A stretch of DNA of 64,000 nt from Erinaceus europaeus. Its lineage: Eukaryota; Chordata; Mammalia; Eulipotyphla; Erinaceidae. Below the pieces are notes generated by a model, which was given only the letters and a program-made list of their open reading frames with translations, had not been told where the DNA came from and did no database searches. Both the position numbers and the translations under genes were made by a program. The first letter of the stretch is position 1, and every line of letters begins with the position of its first letter. This document shows, one piece after another, positions 10,104-20,535 of this stretch. The stretch is taken from NCBI RefSeq assembly GCF_950295315.1, contig NC_080164.1:108768447-108832446 (forward strand). Direction: 5' to 3'.

Positions 10104-10290
10104 TGGGGAGATAGTATAAGTGATCATGCAAAAAAACTTCTCTGCCTGAGGCTCTGAGGTCCCAGGTTCAATGTCCAGCACCCCCACAACGCAAAGTTGA
10201 GTAAGGCTCTGGTCTCTCTTTGTATCTCTCACTCATAAAAATAAATAAATAAATGAATAAATAAATAATATTTTTTAAAGCCCACTTAGC
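10104..10290 (+). mobile_element. SINE-B
   Basis: GGGGAGATAGTATAAGTGATCATGC head, CCCAGGTTCAATGTCC B box, CTCTCTTTGTATCTCTC body and an AAATAAATAAATG tail. It belongs to the longer SINE-B form with a CT-rich stretch after the CTCTGGT motif. Confidence 0.85.
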
Positions 10291-10309
10291 AGTTTTTAGA
10301 AACATGGAG

Positions 10310-10530
10310 CAAAGGAGACAACATAATGGTTATGAAAAAGACTTTCATGCCTGAGGCTGAGGCTCTGAGGTCCCAGGTTCAATTCATTGCACCATCAAAA
10401 GCCAGAGCTTAGCAGTGCTCTGGCCTCTTTGTGTTTCTTTCACTCTGTATCTCTCTGTATCTCTCTTTCTTGTTCTCTCTCACTTATTAATAAAATAAAC
10501 CATTTTCTCAAAAATAAAATAAAATAAAAT
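10310..10530 (+). mobile_element. SINE-B with 6-bp internal duplication
   Basis: AACATAATGGTTATGAAAAAG head and CCCAGGTTCAATTC B box. GAGGCT is duplicated at 10355-10366, and the AAATAAAATAAAATA tail is long. It lies 20 bp downstream of another SINE-B in the same orientation. Confidence 0.85.
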
Positions 10531-10689
10531 AATGTGATGACAACAAGCGTGAGATTGGATGATTTCTACTTGACCTTCCCTGTTTTGATCGAATGTCACC
10601 TTCTCTGAACTGTTTTCCCTGGCCCCTCCTGTAGTGTCTCATCTCTCATTCAGTTCTCACCAGCTCTCCTTGCTCTGTTCTCATCCACA

Positions 10690-10915
10690 CCACTTCTCCC
10701 TCTCCCTCCCCTCCCTCCTTCTCCCTCTCCTTTGTCTCTTCTTCCTCTTCCTCTTACACCTTCTCCTTCCTTTCTTTCTCTCTCTCTCTCTTTCTTTCTT
10801 CTTTTTCTTTTTTTCAGAGCCCTACTCAGCTCTGGCTTAGGGTGGTACAAATGACTGAACCTAAAACTTCAGAGCCTCAGGCATAAAGTCTTATGGAACC
10901 ATTATGCCCTTTCCC
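10690..10915 (-). mobile_element. SINE-B with CT-rich antisense tail
   Basis: A pyrimidine tract at 10690-10815 runs into AGAGCCCTACTCAGCTCTGG and AACCATTATGCCCTTTCCC, the SINE-B complement. Confidence 0.8.
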
Positions 10916-10919
10916 CCTT

Positions 10920-11025
10920 TTCTTTTAGATATGGGGGGGGGCATAAGAGAGAAAGAGACAGAGAGACACACAGAGAGAAAGAGCTCATAGCACAGAAGTT
11001 TTCCTCAGTGCTGTGGTGTCTTTTT
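10920..11025 (-). mobile_element. SINE-C-like fragment
   Basis: GAGAAAGAGACAGAGAGACA and GTTTTCCTCAGTGCTGTGGTG resemble the 3' body of older tRNA-derived SINEs. No tRNA head is seen. Confidence 0.35.
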
Positions 11026-11247
11026 TCTGTCCCTCTTTTTTCTATCTTCGTGTCAGAATGAGTTGGTCTGGAAAAGTGTAGCCCAAAATGACAACAGATA
11101 AACAGTTAAATATCACCCTTCAGGTATAGAAACTATAAACAAGAAATCTTTTTGAAATTTTTTTTCCCACCAAGATTATTTCCGGGGCTCAGTTCTTAGA
11201 GTAATTTTTCCTCTCTTTCCCTACCCTTGCTTTCATTTTTCCATTTT

Positions 11248-11513
11248 TAAAAATTTATTTACTTATTTGTTTTTATTTCCCCTTTTGTTGCCCTTGTTTT
11301 TTATTGTTGTTATAGTTATTAATGTTGTTATTGATCTTGTCATTGTTAGATAGGACAGAGAGAAATGGAGAGAGGAGGGGAAGACAGAGAGGGAGAGAGA
11401 AAGACACCTGCAGACCTGCTTCACAGCCTGTGCAGTGACTCCCCTGCAGGTGGGGAGGCAGGAGCTCCAACTGGGTCCTTGCGCTTCACCCATTGTGCTA
11501 CTGCCCAACTCTC
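11248..11513 (-). mobile_element. SINE-A with 14-bp target duplication
   Basis: Flanked by CATTTTTCCATTTT at 11234-11247 and 11514-11527, identical. The head is damaged (GCGCTTCACCCATTGTGC) and the B box reads GCTCCAACTGGGTCC. Confidence 0.9.
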
Positions 11514-11534
11514 CATTTTTCCATTTTATTGAAT

Positions 11535-13010
11535 AGTACAGACAGTACTTAATCAAATAATTTCTGCTTAGACCTAGATAGCCTCCTCACCTACTTCTTA
11601 TTTCATTTCCTGCAATTACTCTATGGCTAACCTTGTCAGATAAAATAAGGACAACAAAAGCTGGATAAGGGCAAGAGACCAGCACACTTTAATGATGGCT
11701 CTTTCGGTCATTACCAGGCCACCTTCCTTCTCCTTCTCCTTCTCCTTCTCCTTCTCCTTCTCCTTCTCCTTCTCCTTCTCCTTCTCCTTCTCCTTCTCCT
11801 TCTCCTTCTCCTTCTCCTTCGCCTTCTCCTTCTCCTTCTCCTCTTCCTTCTCCTCCTCTTCTTCCTCTTCCTCCCACTCCCCTCCCCTTTCACCTCCTTC
11901 TCCTCTTCCTCCTCCTCTTCTTGCACTTTCTCCTTCTCCTTCTTCTCTTTCTCCTTCTCTTTCTCTCTTTTTTTCCAGAACTCTGCCATCATCTGAGGCC
12001 CTAGTATGGGAATCCTGGGATTCCCACATAGATATGATGGGCCTATACATCTAGCACTTCCCTCTCTCCACCATTGATGGTCATCTCCATCAGGAAAAGC
12101 ATCGTGGACCCTTTTGTGGACCTCTACAGGACCTTGCTTTCAATGTAGAATAACAGTGGTAGGGACTGCCCCACTCTTTGAAGGGAAGCTGGGTCAATAT
12201 CCTCTGCCACTGGAGGAAGATTGGTCCCAAAATGAATACAGCCTAGAATGTCCTTAGCTACAGCCATGGAATGCGAGCTCATATCTATAGAGATGCAGAG
12301 ATTACACAGGCTCCTATGCTGAATATGGGCTCCTGATAAGATCTGTGGGGGTTACAGTTAATAGTATTTATATACTTTCCTAATATTCAGGAGCTATTCT
12401 TTTCCCTAATTCAGCTTTCTAGTCCTACTTAAGCTCTGACACCATCTCCCCAGACAATATTTTTAGCCCAATTGCATTTTAGCTGCTAGGCTCAGGCAAA
12501 AAATTAATAAAGTCATGAGCCCTTGGAATACACCTAAAATAGACTTTCTAGCTTTTTCCAAAAAAAAGCTTTCCTTTTTTTTTTTAATAGACTCTAAATC
12601 TCATCTGCTATATCCTTACTCTTAGATTCCTAACTATTAAAAAATTTGTTTTACTTTATGTCTTCATGATTTTCAGCCACTAAATTACAGGCACTACCCT
12701 GATGCTAATATGACTTCCCTGGCCAGATGACCTCACCTATGTATCCTGGAACCCCACCTTCCCAGAGCCCTGTCCCACTAGGGAAAGATAGATACAGGCT
12801 GGGAGTATGGATCCACCTGCCAGTGTCCATATCCAGCAGAGAAGCAATTACAAAAGCCAGACCTTCCACCTTCTGCACCCCATAATGATCCAGGACCCAT
12901 AACTCCAAAAGGATAAAGAATAGGGAAGCTCCCAATGGGATGGGATGTAGAACTCTGGTAGTGGGAATCGTGTGGAATTGTAACCCTCTTATTCTATGGT
13001 TTGGTCCATC
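11535..13010 (+). mobile_element. Long L1 3'UTR (old type) interrupted by a microsatellite
   Basis: It parallels the copies at 32990-34495 and 36605-38095: CTACTTCTTATTTCATTTCC, GGGCAAGAGACCAGCACAC, GGCTCAGGCAAAAAATTAAT, then ATTACAAAAGCCAGACC and GTGGAATTGTAACC. The old-type internal block that the young L1s have lost is present. A CTTCTC expansion occupies 11723-11975. Confidence 0.85.
11723..11975. repeat. (CCTTCT)n microsatellite
   Basis: About 16 near-perfect CCTTCT units to 11820, then interrupted CTT/CCT variants. It forms a long homopurine/homopyrimidine mirror tract inside an L1 3'UTR. The poly-SF, poly-EG and poly-R frames across it are artefacts of the repeat. Confidence 0.95.
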
Positions 13011-13014
13011 ATAT

Positions 13015-13068
13015 ATATATATGAAAAGAACAGAAAGAATTGAGAGGGGAGTGGGAGACAGAGATAGG

Positions 13069-13104
<36 letters not shown>

Positions 13105-13241
13105 GGCACCCGTAGACCTGCTTCACCGCTTATGAAGTTTCCCACCTGTAGGTGGGAGCAAGGGCTTGAACCTGGATTCTTGCACAACCCCTTGTGCTTC
13201 ATACTATGGGCACTTAGCTGGGGACACCTCCACCTGGTCCT
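13015..13241 (-). mobile_element. SINE-A with (GATA)n
   Basis: A SINE-A complement whose GA-rich body has expanded into GATA units at 13064-13103. The B box reads GGCTTGAACCTGG. It abuts the L1 tail at an AT dinucleotide run. Confidence 0.85.
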
Positions 13242-13254
13242 TTCCTTACCTTTT

Positions 13255-13452
13255 CTTTCTTCTCTTTATTTCTTCTGTCTTTTTTGGATAGAGGATAAAA
13301 GACAGAGAGGGAAAATACAGAAAGAGAAGCAGAGATACTGCAGCACTGCTCTGAAGCTCCCCTTCTTCAGGTGGTGGCCGGGGGATCAGACCCAGAGTCT
13401 CCCACATGGTTACATGTGCACTCTACCAGGTGAGTTACCATCAAGCCCCAAG
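13255..13452 (-). mobile_element. SINE-A, diverged copy
   Basis: AGACAGAGAGGGAAAATACA, GCAGCACTGCTCTGAAGC and TACCAGGTGAGTTACCATCA fit a decayed minus-strand SINE-A. Confidence 0.6.
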
Positions 13453-13850
13453 AATCAATGTTTATATAGCAGATTCAGTTATGCCAAGCAGCAATGTCTA
13501 GAAATGACACTTGAGATGTTTACATTACCAGCAGTTGTTTGTTGAAATAAAAATCAATTTAATAATAAAACCTAATAAAGCTTCCACAAGCCAGCATGAA
13601 AAAATAATCTAATAAACTTAAATAGTTCCTTATAGCAGTGGCAGACATCTGGAAACGTAAGGCCAATTTCATGTCATAGTGATTAATGTATCTTTTAAAT
13701 ATGCAGTTGGTTTTTACATAATATAAAGTAATACAATATTTTAAACTTGCTGGGCATTTCTTCTCCTTCTCTTTCTGATTAGGGCCTCACCACTCCGGGG
13801 TAACTTTTATTTTACTTTCTAATTTATTTTTAATTTTTTAATTATTATTT
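13453..13850. other. No gene or repeat recognised
   Basis: AT-rich unique-looking sequence with many TAATAAA-like words and no coding signal. Confidence 0.5.
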
Positions 13851-13854
13851 TTAT

Positions 13855-14162
13855 TTTTAATTGTTTTAAATTGCTACCAGGGTTATTACTAAGGGCTCAG
13901 TGCTTGCAAGATGAATCCACCATTCCTGGTAGATTGATCTTTTCTCCTTCCTTGCTCTTGCTCTTCCCCCTCCCTCACTTCTTTCCTTTCTTCTCTCTTT
14001 CTTTTTGATAGGACAGAGAGAAAGTGAGAGGGAAGGGAAGATAGAAAAACAAAAAGAGAGACACCTGCAGTACTAGTTAACCACTCATGAAGTTCTTCCC
14101 CTCTACGTGAGTACCAGAGACTTGAACCAGGGTCTTTGTGAATGTAAGAGTTTAACCCCAGG
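13855..14162 (-). mobile_element. SINE-A-long
   Basis: Includes the extra 3' module in complement (CTACCAGGGTTATTACTAAGGG and GAATCCACCATTCCTGG), then a CT stretch, AGGACAGAGAGAAAGTGAGA and the tRNA-like head. Confidence 0.8.
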
Positions 14163-14499
14163 GTTGACCTTTTCAAATAGAGATACAGAGGAAAGGAAAA
14201 GTTAAGAATCCTGACTTTAACAAAATGGCAGACAGTTTCTTTGTGGGGGTAGTGTAAGTTGCAGTAATCATCATAAATTGAATTTTCACCTTCAGTTATT
14301 TAGATTGAGTTGCAAAAGGTAGCCTTGTTTTCTAAGCATGACTTACTCAAATCTACAGAGAGATTCCTGGGGTTAGACTAATTCTTACAAAAAAAATCAA
14401 TCTGACATGATTCCTCTCGTGCATTTCAGTCATTGTTTTTCTAGAAGGCATTCCTAGGGATAATTAACTAGCCCCCCCACCCCCACACACACATACACA
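14163..14499. other. No gene or repeat recognised
   Basis: Unique-looking sequence with a C-rich patch and short CA run at 14471-14495. Confidence 0.5.
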
Positions 14500-15140
14500 T
14501 TATCAGGAATTCATTGGCCTGTAAGTCTTCAGTCTCCTCTAGAGGGCGCTATAGAACACAAGCTACAAATCCATTCCTCTCAGAATTGATGTTCTTGATC
14601 TTGATATGCTCCCACTTCTTGCCAGCTCAAAGTGGGCAAAGGACGTGGCAAGTTTTTGTTTTTTTTTTTCCCCAGTACCGCAAGGAATAAGATGCATTGA
14701 ATGCTGTTCAAGTTCCCTCTCCACACGCGCAGATGGAAGGGAGGGGCCTGCCCTGGGGCCAGGTCTCCAGCTCAGTGTCACAGCCATCGCTGCTTATGAA
14801 GCATCTGCCGGGGGCTCATTGTCCTGTGACACCTTCGTGTCTGGTGGTGTCAGCATTTGCAGTCGCAATCCGGGATCAGTTCATGTTGTTATTAACGGGA
14901 GAAGGGAGAGAAGGGGTGATGAGAGCAAAGGGAAGAACTGCGAGAACATATGGAGCCATTCAGAGATGACAGGCTCAGCGTGGGGCACCTCCCTCACCCC
15001 GCCCCTCCATACAGGCCCAGGGGCCCCTGTCAGTCTGAGCCCTTGCCCACAGGAAGGTAGAGCTGTCTGAGGTCCTGGGCTGAACCCTGAGATGGAACTG
15101 GGATGCAGTCTGGTGTGGCAGGAAAAACATAAATAAATAG
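14500..15140. other. GC-richer non-repetitive block
   Basis: This is the longest GC-rich stretch outside repeats in the first half. It contains scattered CpGs, a poly-T at 14658-14670 and a CTCF-like word at 14536. A 154-codon frame on the plus strand (14606-15070) resembles nothing I know and is overlapped by a second plus-strand frame. I therefore do not call a gene. It could be a regulatory element or an ancient exon-free conserved element. Confidence 0.4.
14536..14549 (+). promoter_or_regulatory. CTCF-like motif
   Basis: CCTCTAGAGGGCGC fits the core CTCF consensus CCASYAGRKGGCRS at 13 of 14 positions, counted by eye. It lies outside any repeat I can see. Binding is inferred, not shown. 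Confidence 0.5.
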
Positions 15141-15219
15141 AAGAGAGAATTGCTCCCCAAATATTTTTTTCCTAAAATGATCCTTTTTACGTTCCACTGA
15201 GCCCTTCAAAAGTCATTTT

Positions 15220-15431
15220 TAATTTAAATTTATTTATTTATTTATTATTAGATAGAGACCAAGAGAAATTGAGAGGGGAAGGGGAGATAGAAAGGGAGAG
15301 AGCCAAAGAGACACCTGCAGCCCGGTTCCACCACTTGTGAAGCTTTCCCCCTGCAGGTGGGGACCAGGGGCTTGAACCGGTGACTTTACGCACTGTAATG
15401 TGAATACTTAACCAGGTGCGCCCCCTAGTCC
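15220..15431 (-). mobile_element. SINE-A with target duplication
   Basis: Flanked by TCAAAAGTCATT (15206-15217) and TCAAAAGACATT (15432-15443), one mismatch. It has a full head (TTAACCAGGTGCGCC) and body. Confidence 0.9.
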
Positions 15432-15443
15432 TCAAAAGACATT

Positions 15444-15659
15444 ATTAAAAATAGTTTACCTATTTTTTATTGGTTAGAGATAGAGAGAAATTGTGAGGGT
15501 AAGGCGAATAGACAAGAAGAAACACACAGACACACACAACTACAGTACTGCCTCATGCTGTGAAACTTCCTCCCCTGCAGGCAGGGACTGGGTGCTTGAA
15601 CCAGGGTCCTTACACATGGGAACGTATGTATTCAATCAGTTGTGCCACCTTCTGGCCTC
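15444..15659 (-). mobile_element. SINE-A
   Basis: Begins directly after the target duplication of the previous copy. GAGAGAAATTGTGAGGG, GTGCTTGAACCAGGGTCC and CAGTTGTGCCACCTTCTGGCC are present, and a CA-rich interruption lies at 15521-15540. Confidence 0.85.
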
Positions 15660-15803
15660 TGAAAGGCATTGATAATGTACAGGGGGGAACCTACGGTAAA
15701 GCCCTGGGGACTCCATCTAAGTTATACACAAGTTAGAGTAGTCATCTTACTGAAACCTGATAATTCTTCGAAAGCAATGTTGAAACTCTAATAAAGAAAT
15801 AGG

Positions 15804-16008
15804 GGGCGGTGGTGGCACACCTGGTTGAGCGCACATGTTACAATGCGCAAGGAGCCAGGTTCGAGCCCCTGGTCCCCACCTGTAGGAGGAAAGCTTTGTG
15901 AGTGGTGAAATAGTGCTGCAGGTGTCTCTGTCTCTCTCCCTCTCTATCACCCTCTTGATTTCTGGCTGTCTCTATTCAATAATAAAGATAATAAAAAATT
16001 TTATAAAA
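15804..16008 (+). mobile_element. SINE-A with 11-bp target duplication
   Basis: Flanked by AAAGAAATAGG at 15793-15803 and 16009-16019. Complete head GGTGGTGGCACACCTGGTTGAGC, B box GGTTCGAGCCCC and tail AATAATAAAGATAATAAA. Confidence 0.93.
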
Positions 16009-16154
16009 AAAGAAATAGGAAAAGAAAGAAGTTGTAAACATGACAGTTAAAATAGAGTGAATGAATTGCCCATGAGAGAATTCTTTTTAGTGACATCAAA
16101 ATTGCTAAAGAAATTATTAATGAATTCTTCTGTTTCCTTTTTATTTTGATTTTT

Positions 16155-16377
16155 AAAAATTTTAAATTTTTATTTACTTATTTATTTATTCGATAGAGAC
16201 ACCCACAAATTGAGAGGGGAGGGGGAGATAGAGAGGAAGTGAGACAGAGAGATACCTGTAGCCCTGCTTCACCACTTGTGAAGCTTCCCCCCTGCAGGTG
16301 GGGACCAAGGGATTGAACTTCTGTCCTTGCACACTATAACATGTGCACTCAACCAGGTGCACTACCACCTAGCCCCT
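16155..16377 (-). mobile_element. SINE-A
   Basis: TTATTTATTTATTCGATAGAG, then AATTGAGAGGGGAGGGGGAG, CACTTGTGAAGCTTCCCCCC and CAACCAGGTGCACTACCACC. Complete copy. Confidence 0.9.
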
Positions 16378-16491
16378 ATCGAGATAGTCTACAGGGTTAG
16401 ACCAATGTTTTATTTATGCATTGGCAACAAAGATTAATATATATTATATATAAACTATATAATATGTATATATATTTGTATATGATTTTCT

Positions 16492-16796
16492 TTTTTATAT
16501 ATATATTTTTTAAATATTTTATTATTTATTTATTTATTCCCTTTTGTTGCCCTTGTTTTTTATTGTTGTAGTTATTATTGTTGTTGTCGTCATTGTTGGA
16601 TAGGACAGAGAGAAATGTAGAGAGGAGGGGAAGACAGAGAGGAGGAGAGAAAGATAGACACCTGCAGACCTGCTTCACCTCCTGTGAAGGGACTCCCCTG
16701 CAGGTGGGGAGCCGGGGTTCGAACCGGGATCCTTATGCCGGTCCTTGTGCTTTGCGCCACCTGCGCTTAACCCGCTGCACTACAGCCCGACTCCCT
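16492..16796 (-). mobile_element. SINE-A, little diverged, with target duplication
   Basis: Flanked by GTATATGATTTTCT (16478-16491) and GTGTATGATTTTCT (16797-16810), one mismatch. CpG-containing words are preserved (GGTTCGAACCGGGATCC, GTGCTTTGCGCCAC, CCCGCTGCAC), which suggests a recent insertion. Confidence 0.93.
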
Positions 16797-16810
16797 GTGT
16801 ATGATTTTCT

Positions 16811-17585
16811 AAACAATGGCCAAAGCTTTTTTCCTTGCTTTTCAAAGAAAGTTCAGGAAAGACTTCACTTAACATTAGTATTTTTATTATTACCTGAAAT
16901 TCTGAAAGTCCCCCCTAATGTAAAGAGAGATACTAAATAATTCTAATAAGATCCCAGACTTTAAGTCACCTTTGGGTCATTAAAACTAAGCTTGATTATT
17001 CCAGAACCTTGCTGTCAACTTTTCTTTTTTCTTATTTGCTCTGCATGACATGTTCAATGTGGTTAAGTAATGTTGTAGGTCTAGAAAATCCCCAAGTTGT
17101 AGTTAGCTAAAAGTTTAGGTTCTGAGAAGGGGCATCAAACTCCAGATTGCAGGCCTGGCTGACATGAATGATACTAGTCCTATTTCATCGGGTCTCATGG
17201 TTCTGCAACAGATAATGTGAATGTTATGTCGTAGCTGGACTGTCACATGCTCAGAACCACAAATAAGGAAGGAAACTATGTGAATGCAATGCATCTTCTC
17301 AGCTCTTGCACTTTGCATCTTCTAGAATTCCCCTTCTCAGACTCAGGCTTATCATTTTCAGCACCACAGTCGTGAAAAACAGGCAGGTTGGTTTTGGCAA
17401 TGAAAATTGCTTTTCAAAACCTGTGTTTTAATTTCAGAATCTTGGCCATTTTGAACAGTAGGTTTTCACTGCCAAAATATAGAGGATAATATGTCTTATG
17501 AGTCTCTCCAGGTGAATCAGCATGCAGCATAGTCCTTGCCTAATAGGTGTGCAGCATCTGTGCCCTCCCTACAGTTTCACTCCTT
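16811..17585. other. No gene or repeat recognised
   Basis: About 775 bp without recognisable repeats. Frames are short. It is one of the cleaner single-copy-looking stretches. Confidence 0.5.
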
Positions 17586-17600
17586 AAGAAACGTTAAGGG

Positions 17601-18445
17601 CCATGGACTTCGAGGTCACATAGGCTCCTGTGCTAAATAGGAATAGATATGGGCCCTGGGTCAGATCAATGGGATTAACAGTTATATACTTTCCTCATAT
17701 TTGGGAGCTACTTTCTGCCTTAATCCATCTTTCTAATCCTATTAACAACTATGACAGGCAATACCTTTAGTCCACCTGTGTGTTAGTTATCAGGCTCAGG
17801 CAAAAATTACTAAAGTCATGGGCCACATGGCACATACCTAAAATAGACTTCCTAGCTTCTATCCACCTTATTTTCATCTGCTCTATTCCTATTTTATGGT
17901 TCCACTTTATTAAACAATTTGTCCTGCTTTATAACTTACTGCCTTTCAGACATGAAGTTTCAGAGATGACTAGGATCCCATCTTGACCTCCCTGGGCAGA
18001 CAATCTCACAAATGTGCTCTGAAATTTCCCCTCTCCAGAGCTCTACCCCACTAGGGAAAGATAGAAATAGGATGGGGGTTTGGATCCACCTCCCAAAGCC
18101 CATGTCTAGCAGAAATGCAATTATAAAAGCCAGACCTAAGAGCAGGGGTAGATAGCATAATGGTTATGCAAAGAGACTCTCATGCCTGAGGCTCTGAAGT
18201 CCCAGGTTCTATTCCCTGCATCACCATAAGCTGATCAGCGCTCTGGTAAAAAAAGCCAGACTTCCCACATAAAGAATTTTGGTCCATCGTCCCAGAGGGA
18301 TTAAAAAAATAGGGACGCTTCCAATGGCGGGGATGAAACACAGAATTCTGGTTTTTGGAACTGTGTGGAATTGTACCTCTGCTATCTCATCTTACAATCT
18401 TGTTAATTGTCATTTAATCACTAGTAAAAATAAAAGTTAAAAAAA
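17601..18445 (+). mobile_element. L1 3'UTR insertion with 15-bp target duplication
   Basis: Flanked by AAGAAACGTTAAGGG (17586-17600) and AAGAAATGTTAAGGG (18446-18460), differing by one C-to-T at a CpG. The L1 starts mid-3'UTR (GGTCACATAGGCTCCTGTGC) and ends in an AATAAAAGTTAAAAA tail. A SINE-B interrupts it at 18136-18250. Confidence 0.92.
18136..18250 (+). mobile_element. SINE-B nested in L1
   Basis: Flanked by AAAAGCCAGAC at 18125-18135 and 18251-18261. GATAGCATAATGGTTATGC head and CCAGGTTCTATTCCC B box. It is younger than the surrounding L1. Confidence 0.92.
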
Positions 18446-18460
18446 AAGAAATGTTAAGGG

Positions 18461-18722
18461 GAGGCAGTGGAGCACCTGTGTATAATACTATATGCAAGGA
18501 CCTGGGTTCAAGCCCCTTGTTGCCACCTGCAAGGAAGGGCAATTCATGAGTGTTGAAGCAGTGCTACAGGTGTCTCTCATTCTCCCTCTCAATCTCTAAT
18601 TTCCCTCTCAGTTTTTCTGTATCTGTCAAAAAGAAAAGTAAATGGCTGTTAGGAGTGATATATTTGTCCTGAAGGTACTGAGACCTATCTCTGATAACTC
18701 TGATGGCAATTAAAAAAAAGAA
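18461..18722 (+). mobile_element. SINE-A-long
   Basis: Directly follows the L1 target duplication. TGGGTTCAAGCCCCTTG B box, CT-rich body, then the long-subfamily module in decayed form (ATGGCTGTTAGGAGTG ... CTGATAACTCTGATGGCA). Confidence 0.75.
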
Positions 18723-18879
18723 ACTTTGAAGAAGGATGTATTTCTCCCTCCTTAAATATGGAAAGTATCTTTATTTTCTATAAATGACTGAGTATATTAA
18801 ACACAAGTGCATTAAATAAACACTATACTACGTATAAATGGTAGCACTGAGTTGGCATTTATTGTTATAATTAATTATT

Positions 18880-19004
18880 ATTACTGCTGAGAGAGATAGA
18901 AGGAGATAAATGCAAAACACGGTTCCTCATTTTATGTAGAGCCAGAGTTTGAACTCAAGGCTCATGCGAATAAGTCCGGTTATCTAACACTGAGCCACTT
19001 TGGT
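18880..19004 (-). mobile_element. SINE-C
   Basis: GAGTTTGAACTCAAGGCTCA in B-box position and TATCTAACACTGAGCCACTTTGG in the head, after a GAGAGAGATAGAAGGAGA body. Confidence 0.5.
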
Positions 19005-19254
19005 CTGAAGGGGATCCATTTTGTTATGCACAAATTTAATATATTGTGAGAAAAATCATTCTCCTTACAATTTTGGTCAAGATGGTTTCTGCAATGTTTC
19101 TAGCAATAACAGTATTCCTTACATTGTTTGCCGTATTTCTTCTAATATAGTATTTATTCACTGGTACCACATTAATCACGAAAGGGACAATAATCATGAT
19201 AACAGATATCAATAGATGATACTAGTAGCACACAATCACAACTTGACAGGCTAT
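19005..19254. other. No gene or repeat recognised
   Basis: AT-rich and unique-looking. Confidence 0.45.
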
Positions 19255-19534
19255 TTTTTCCCTCCGGGGTTATCGCTGGGGTTCAGTGCCATAACTACTA
19301 ATCCATTGCTCCTAGAGGCCACTTTTCCATTATATTGGATAGGATAGAGAGAAATTGAGAGAGGAGGGGGAGGTAGAGAGGGAGAGAGAGAAAGATAGGC
19401 ACCTGTAGACCTGCCTCACCACTTGTAAAGTGTCCCCCTACAGGTGGGGAGTTGGGGGCTCAAATCCAGATTTTTGTGTGAGTACTTATGCTTAGTACTA
19501 TGTGTGCTTAACCGGGGATGCCACCACCTAGGCC
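19255..19534 (-). mobile_element. SINE-A-long
   Basis: The long-subfamily module in complement (CGGGGTTATCGCTGGGGTTC, ATCCATTGCTCCTAGAGGCC) precedes GGATAGAGAGAAATTGAGAG and a head ending TTAACCGGGGATGCCACCAC. Confidence 0.88.
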
Positions 19535-19951
19535 AGATTTTTTTTCTTTTGAGGAAAGTAGCAGATGAATGGTTAACGCATGGGAAATACTTTTAGATTT
19601 ATTTCTGAAGTTGACATGAACTTGAATGCAAATGTCACCTTTGCTCAGTGCCCAAAAGGTTAAGCACACACCTGATGCATCTTACCAGAAGTGCATTTGG
19701 AGAGTATCTTCTAGAACCTGGCAGTCATTTTATTTTGAGAAGTGCACTGTGTTTCAACTGACTGATGCTTAGAGACTGATCATAGTGATATGTGTTGTGC
19801 TGTCTGACTCCACTGTGTTGTCACTTGTGGCTAGTGGCTGACAAGTTGTGATTGAAGTGGCAAAGAACCCACAAGAGCACACTGCTTTTTTTTTTTTTTT
19901 TCCTGGCTATATTGCCCCACAGTCCTAATTACAGGACAATTTGAGTTTTTG
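19535..19951. other. No gene or repeat recognised
   Basis: Unique-looking apart from a poly-T run at 19887-19902. Confidence 0.45.
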
Positions 19952-20168
19952 TTCTTTAAAAATGTTATTTATTTATTATTGGATAGAGACAGAGAGAAAT
20001 TGGGAGGAGAGGGGGAGATAGAGAAGGAGAGAGATAGAGTAATAACTGAAGCTCTTCTTTACCACTTGTGAAGCTTTCCCCTTGCAGGTGGGGAACCAGG
20101 GGCTTGAACCTGGGCCCTTGAGCACTGTAATGTAAGCACTTAGCCAAGTGTACCACCACCTGCTCCCT
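19952..20168 (-). mobile_element. SINE-A
   Basis: TTATTTATTATTGGATAGAG, CACTTGTGAAGCTTTCCCC, GGCTTGAACCTGGGCCC and TTAGCCAAGTGTACCACC. Complete. Confidence 0.88.
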
Positions 20169-20334
20169 CTTCCCAAGTTTTCATCCTTGATGTTAATAAA
20201 AGATTATATAAACTCACATTATGATTTCCAATAACACAATGCACCCTTTGTCCCTATCATTGTTATATTCACAGGACTACAAAGGGGGCACAGATTACCT
20301 TAAACTATAGGGTGATTGAGAAACATTCTAAAAA
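20169..20334. other. No gene or repeat recognised
   Basis: Short unique stretch between a SINE and a MIR relic. Confidence 0.4.
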
Positions 20335-20400
20335 CCACCATTAGCAAGTGGCAGGATTGGGGCAGAATTTGAACCCAGGTTTGCCTACTATTTGCTTTTA
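20335..20400 (-). mobile_element. MIR relic
   Basis: TAGCAAGTGGCAGGATTGG and GAATTTGAACCCAGGTTTGC follow the complement of the MIR core, a tRNA-derived SINE fixed before the mammalian radiation. Confidence 0.6.
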
Positions 20401-20535
20401 AACACTGATGTCTTAAGATCTCTATTGAAGGTAAAGTGAAATCTCTTCGAGAATAGTTGTGTGAACCTTAGTGTGGTGATTACTGCTTTTGAACTTAGAT
20501 GAGCTCACAATTCTTTAAACTTTGGATAAATATTT

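Noticed and set aside
11616..12054. Poly-SF, poly-EK/EG and poly-R open frames on both strands
   Set aside because: They are translations of the CCTTCT microsatellite and have no stop codons only because of the repeat unit.
12705..13202. 165-codon minus-strand frame
   Set aside because: It spans an L1 3'UTR and a GATA-bearing SINE-A.
14606..15070. 154-codon plus-strand frame
   Set aside because: No recognisable domain, and an overlapping second plus-strand frame is equally open. GC-rich sequence gives long frames by chance. Kept only as a conserved-block candidate.
15804..16008. tRNA gene (A and B box present)
   Set aside because: A and B boxes belong to the SINE-A head. There is no cloverleaf closing and the body continues as SINE.
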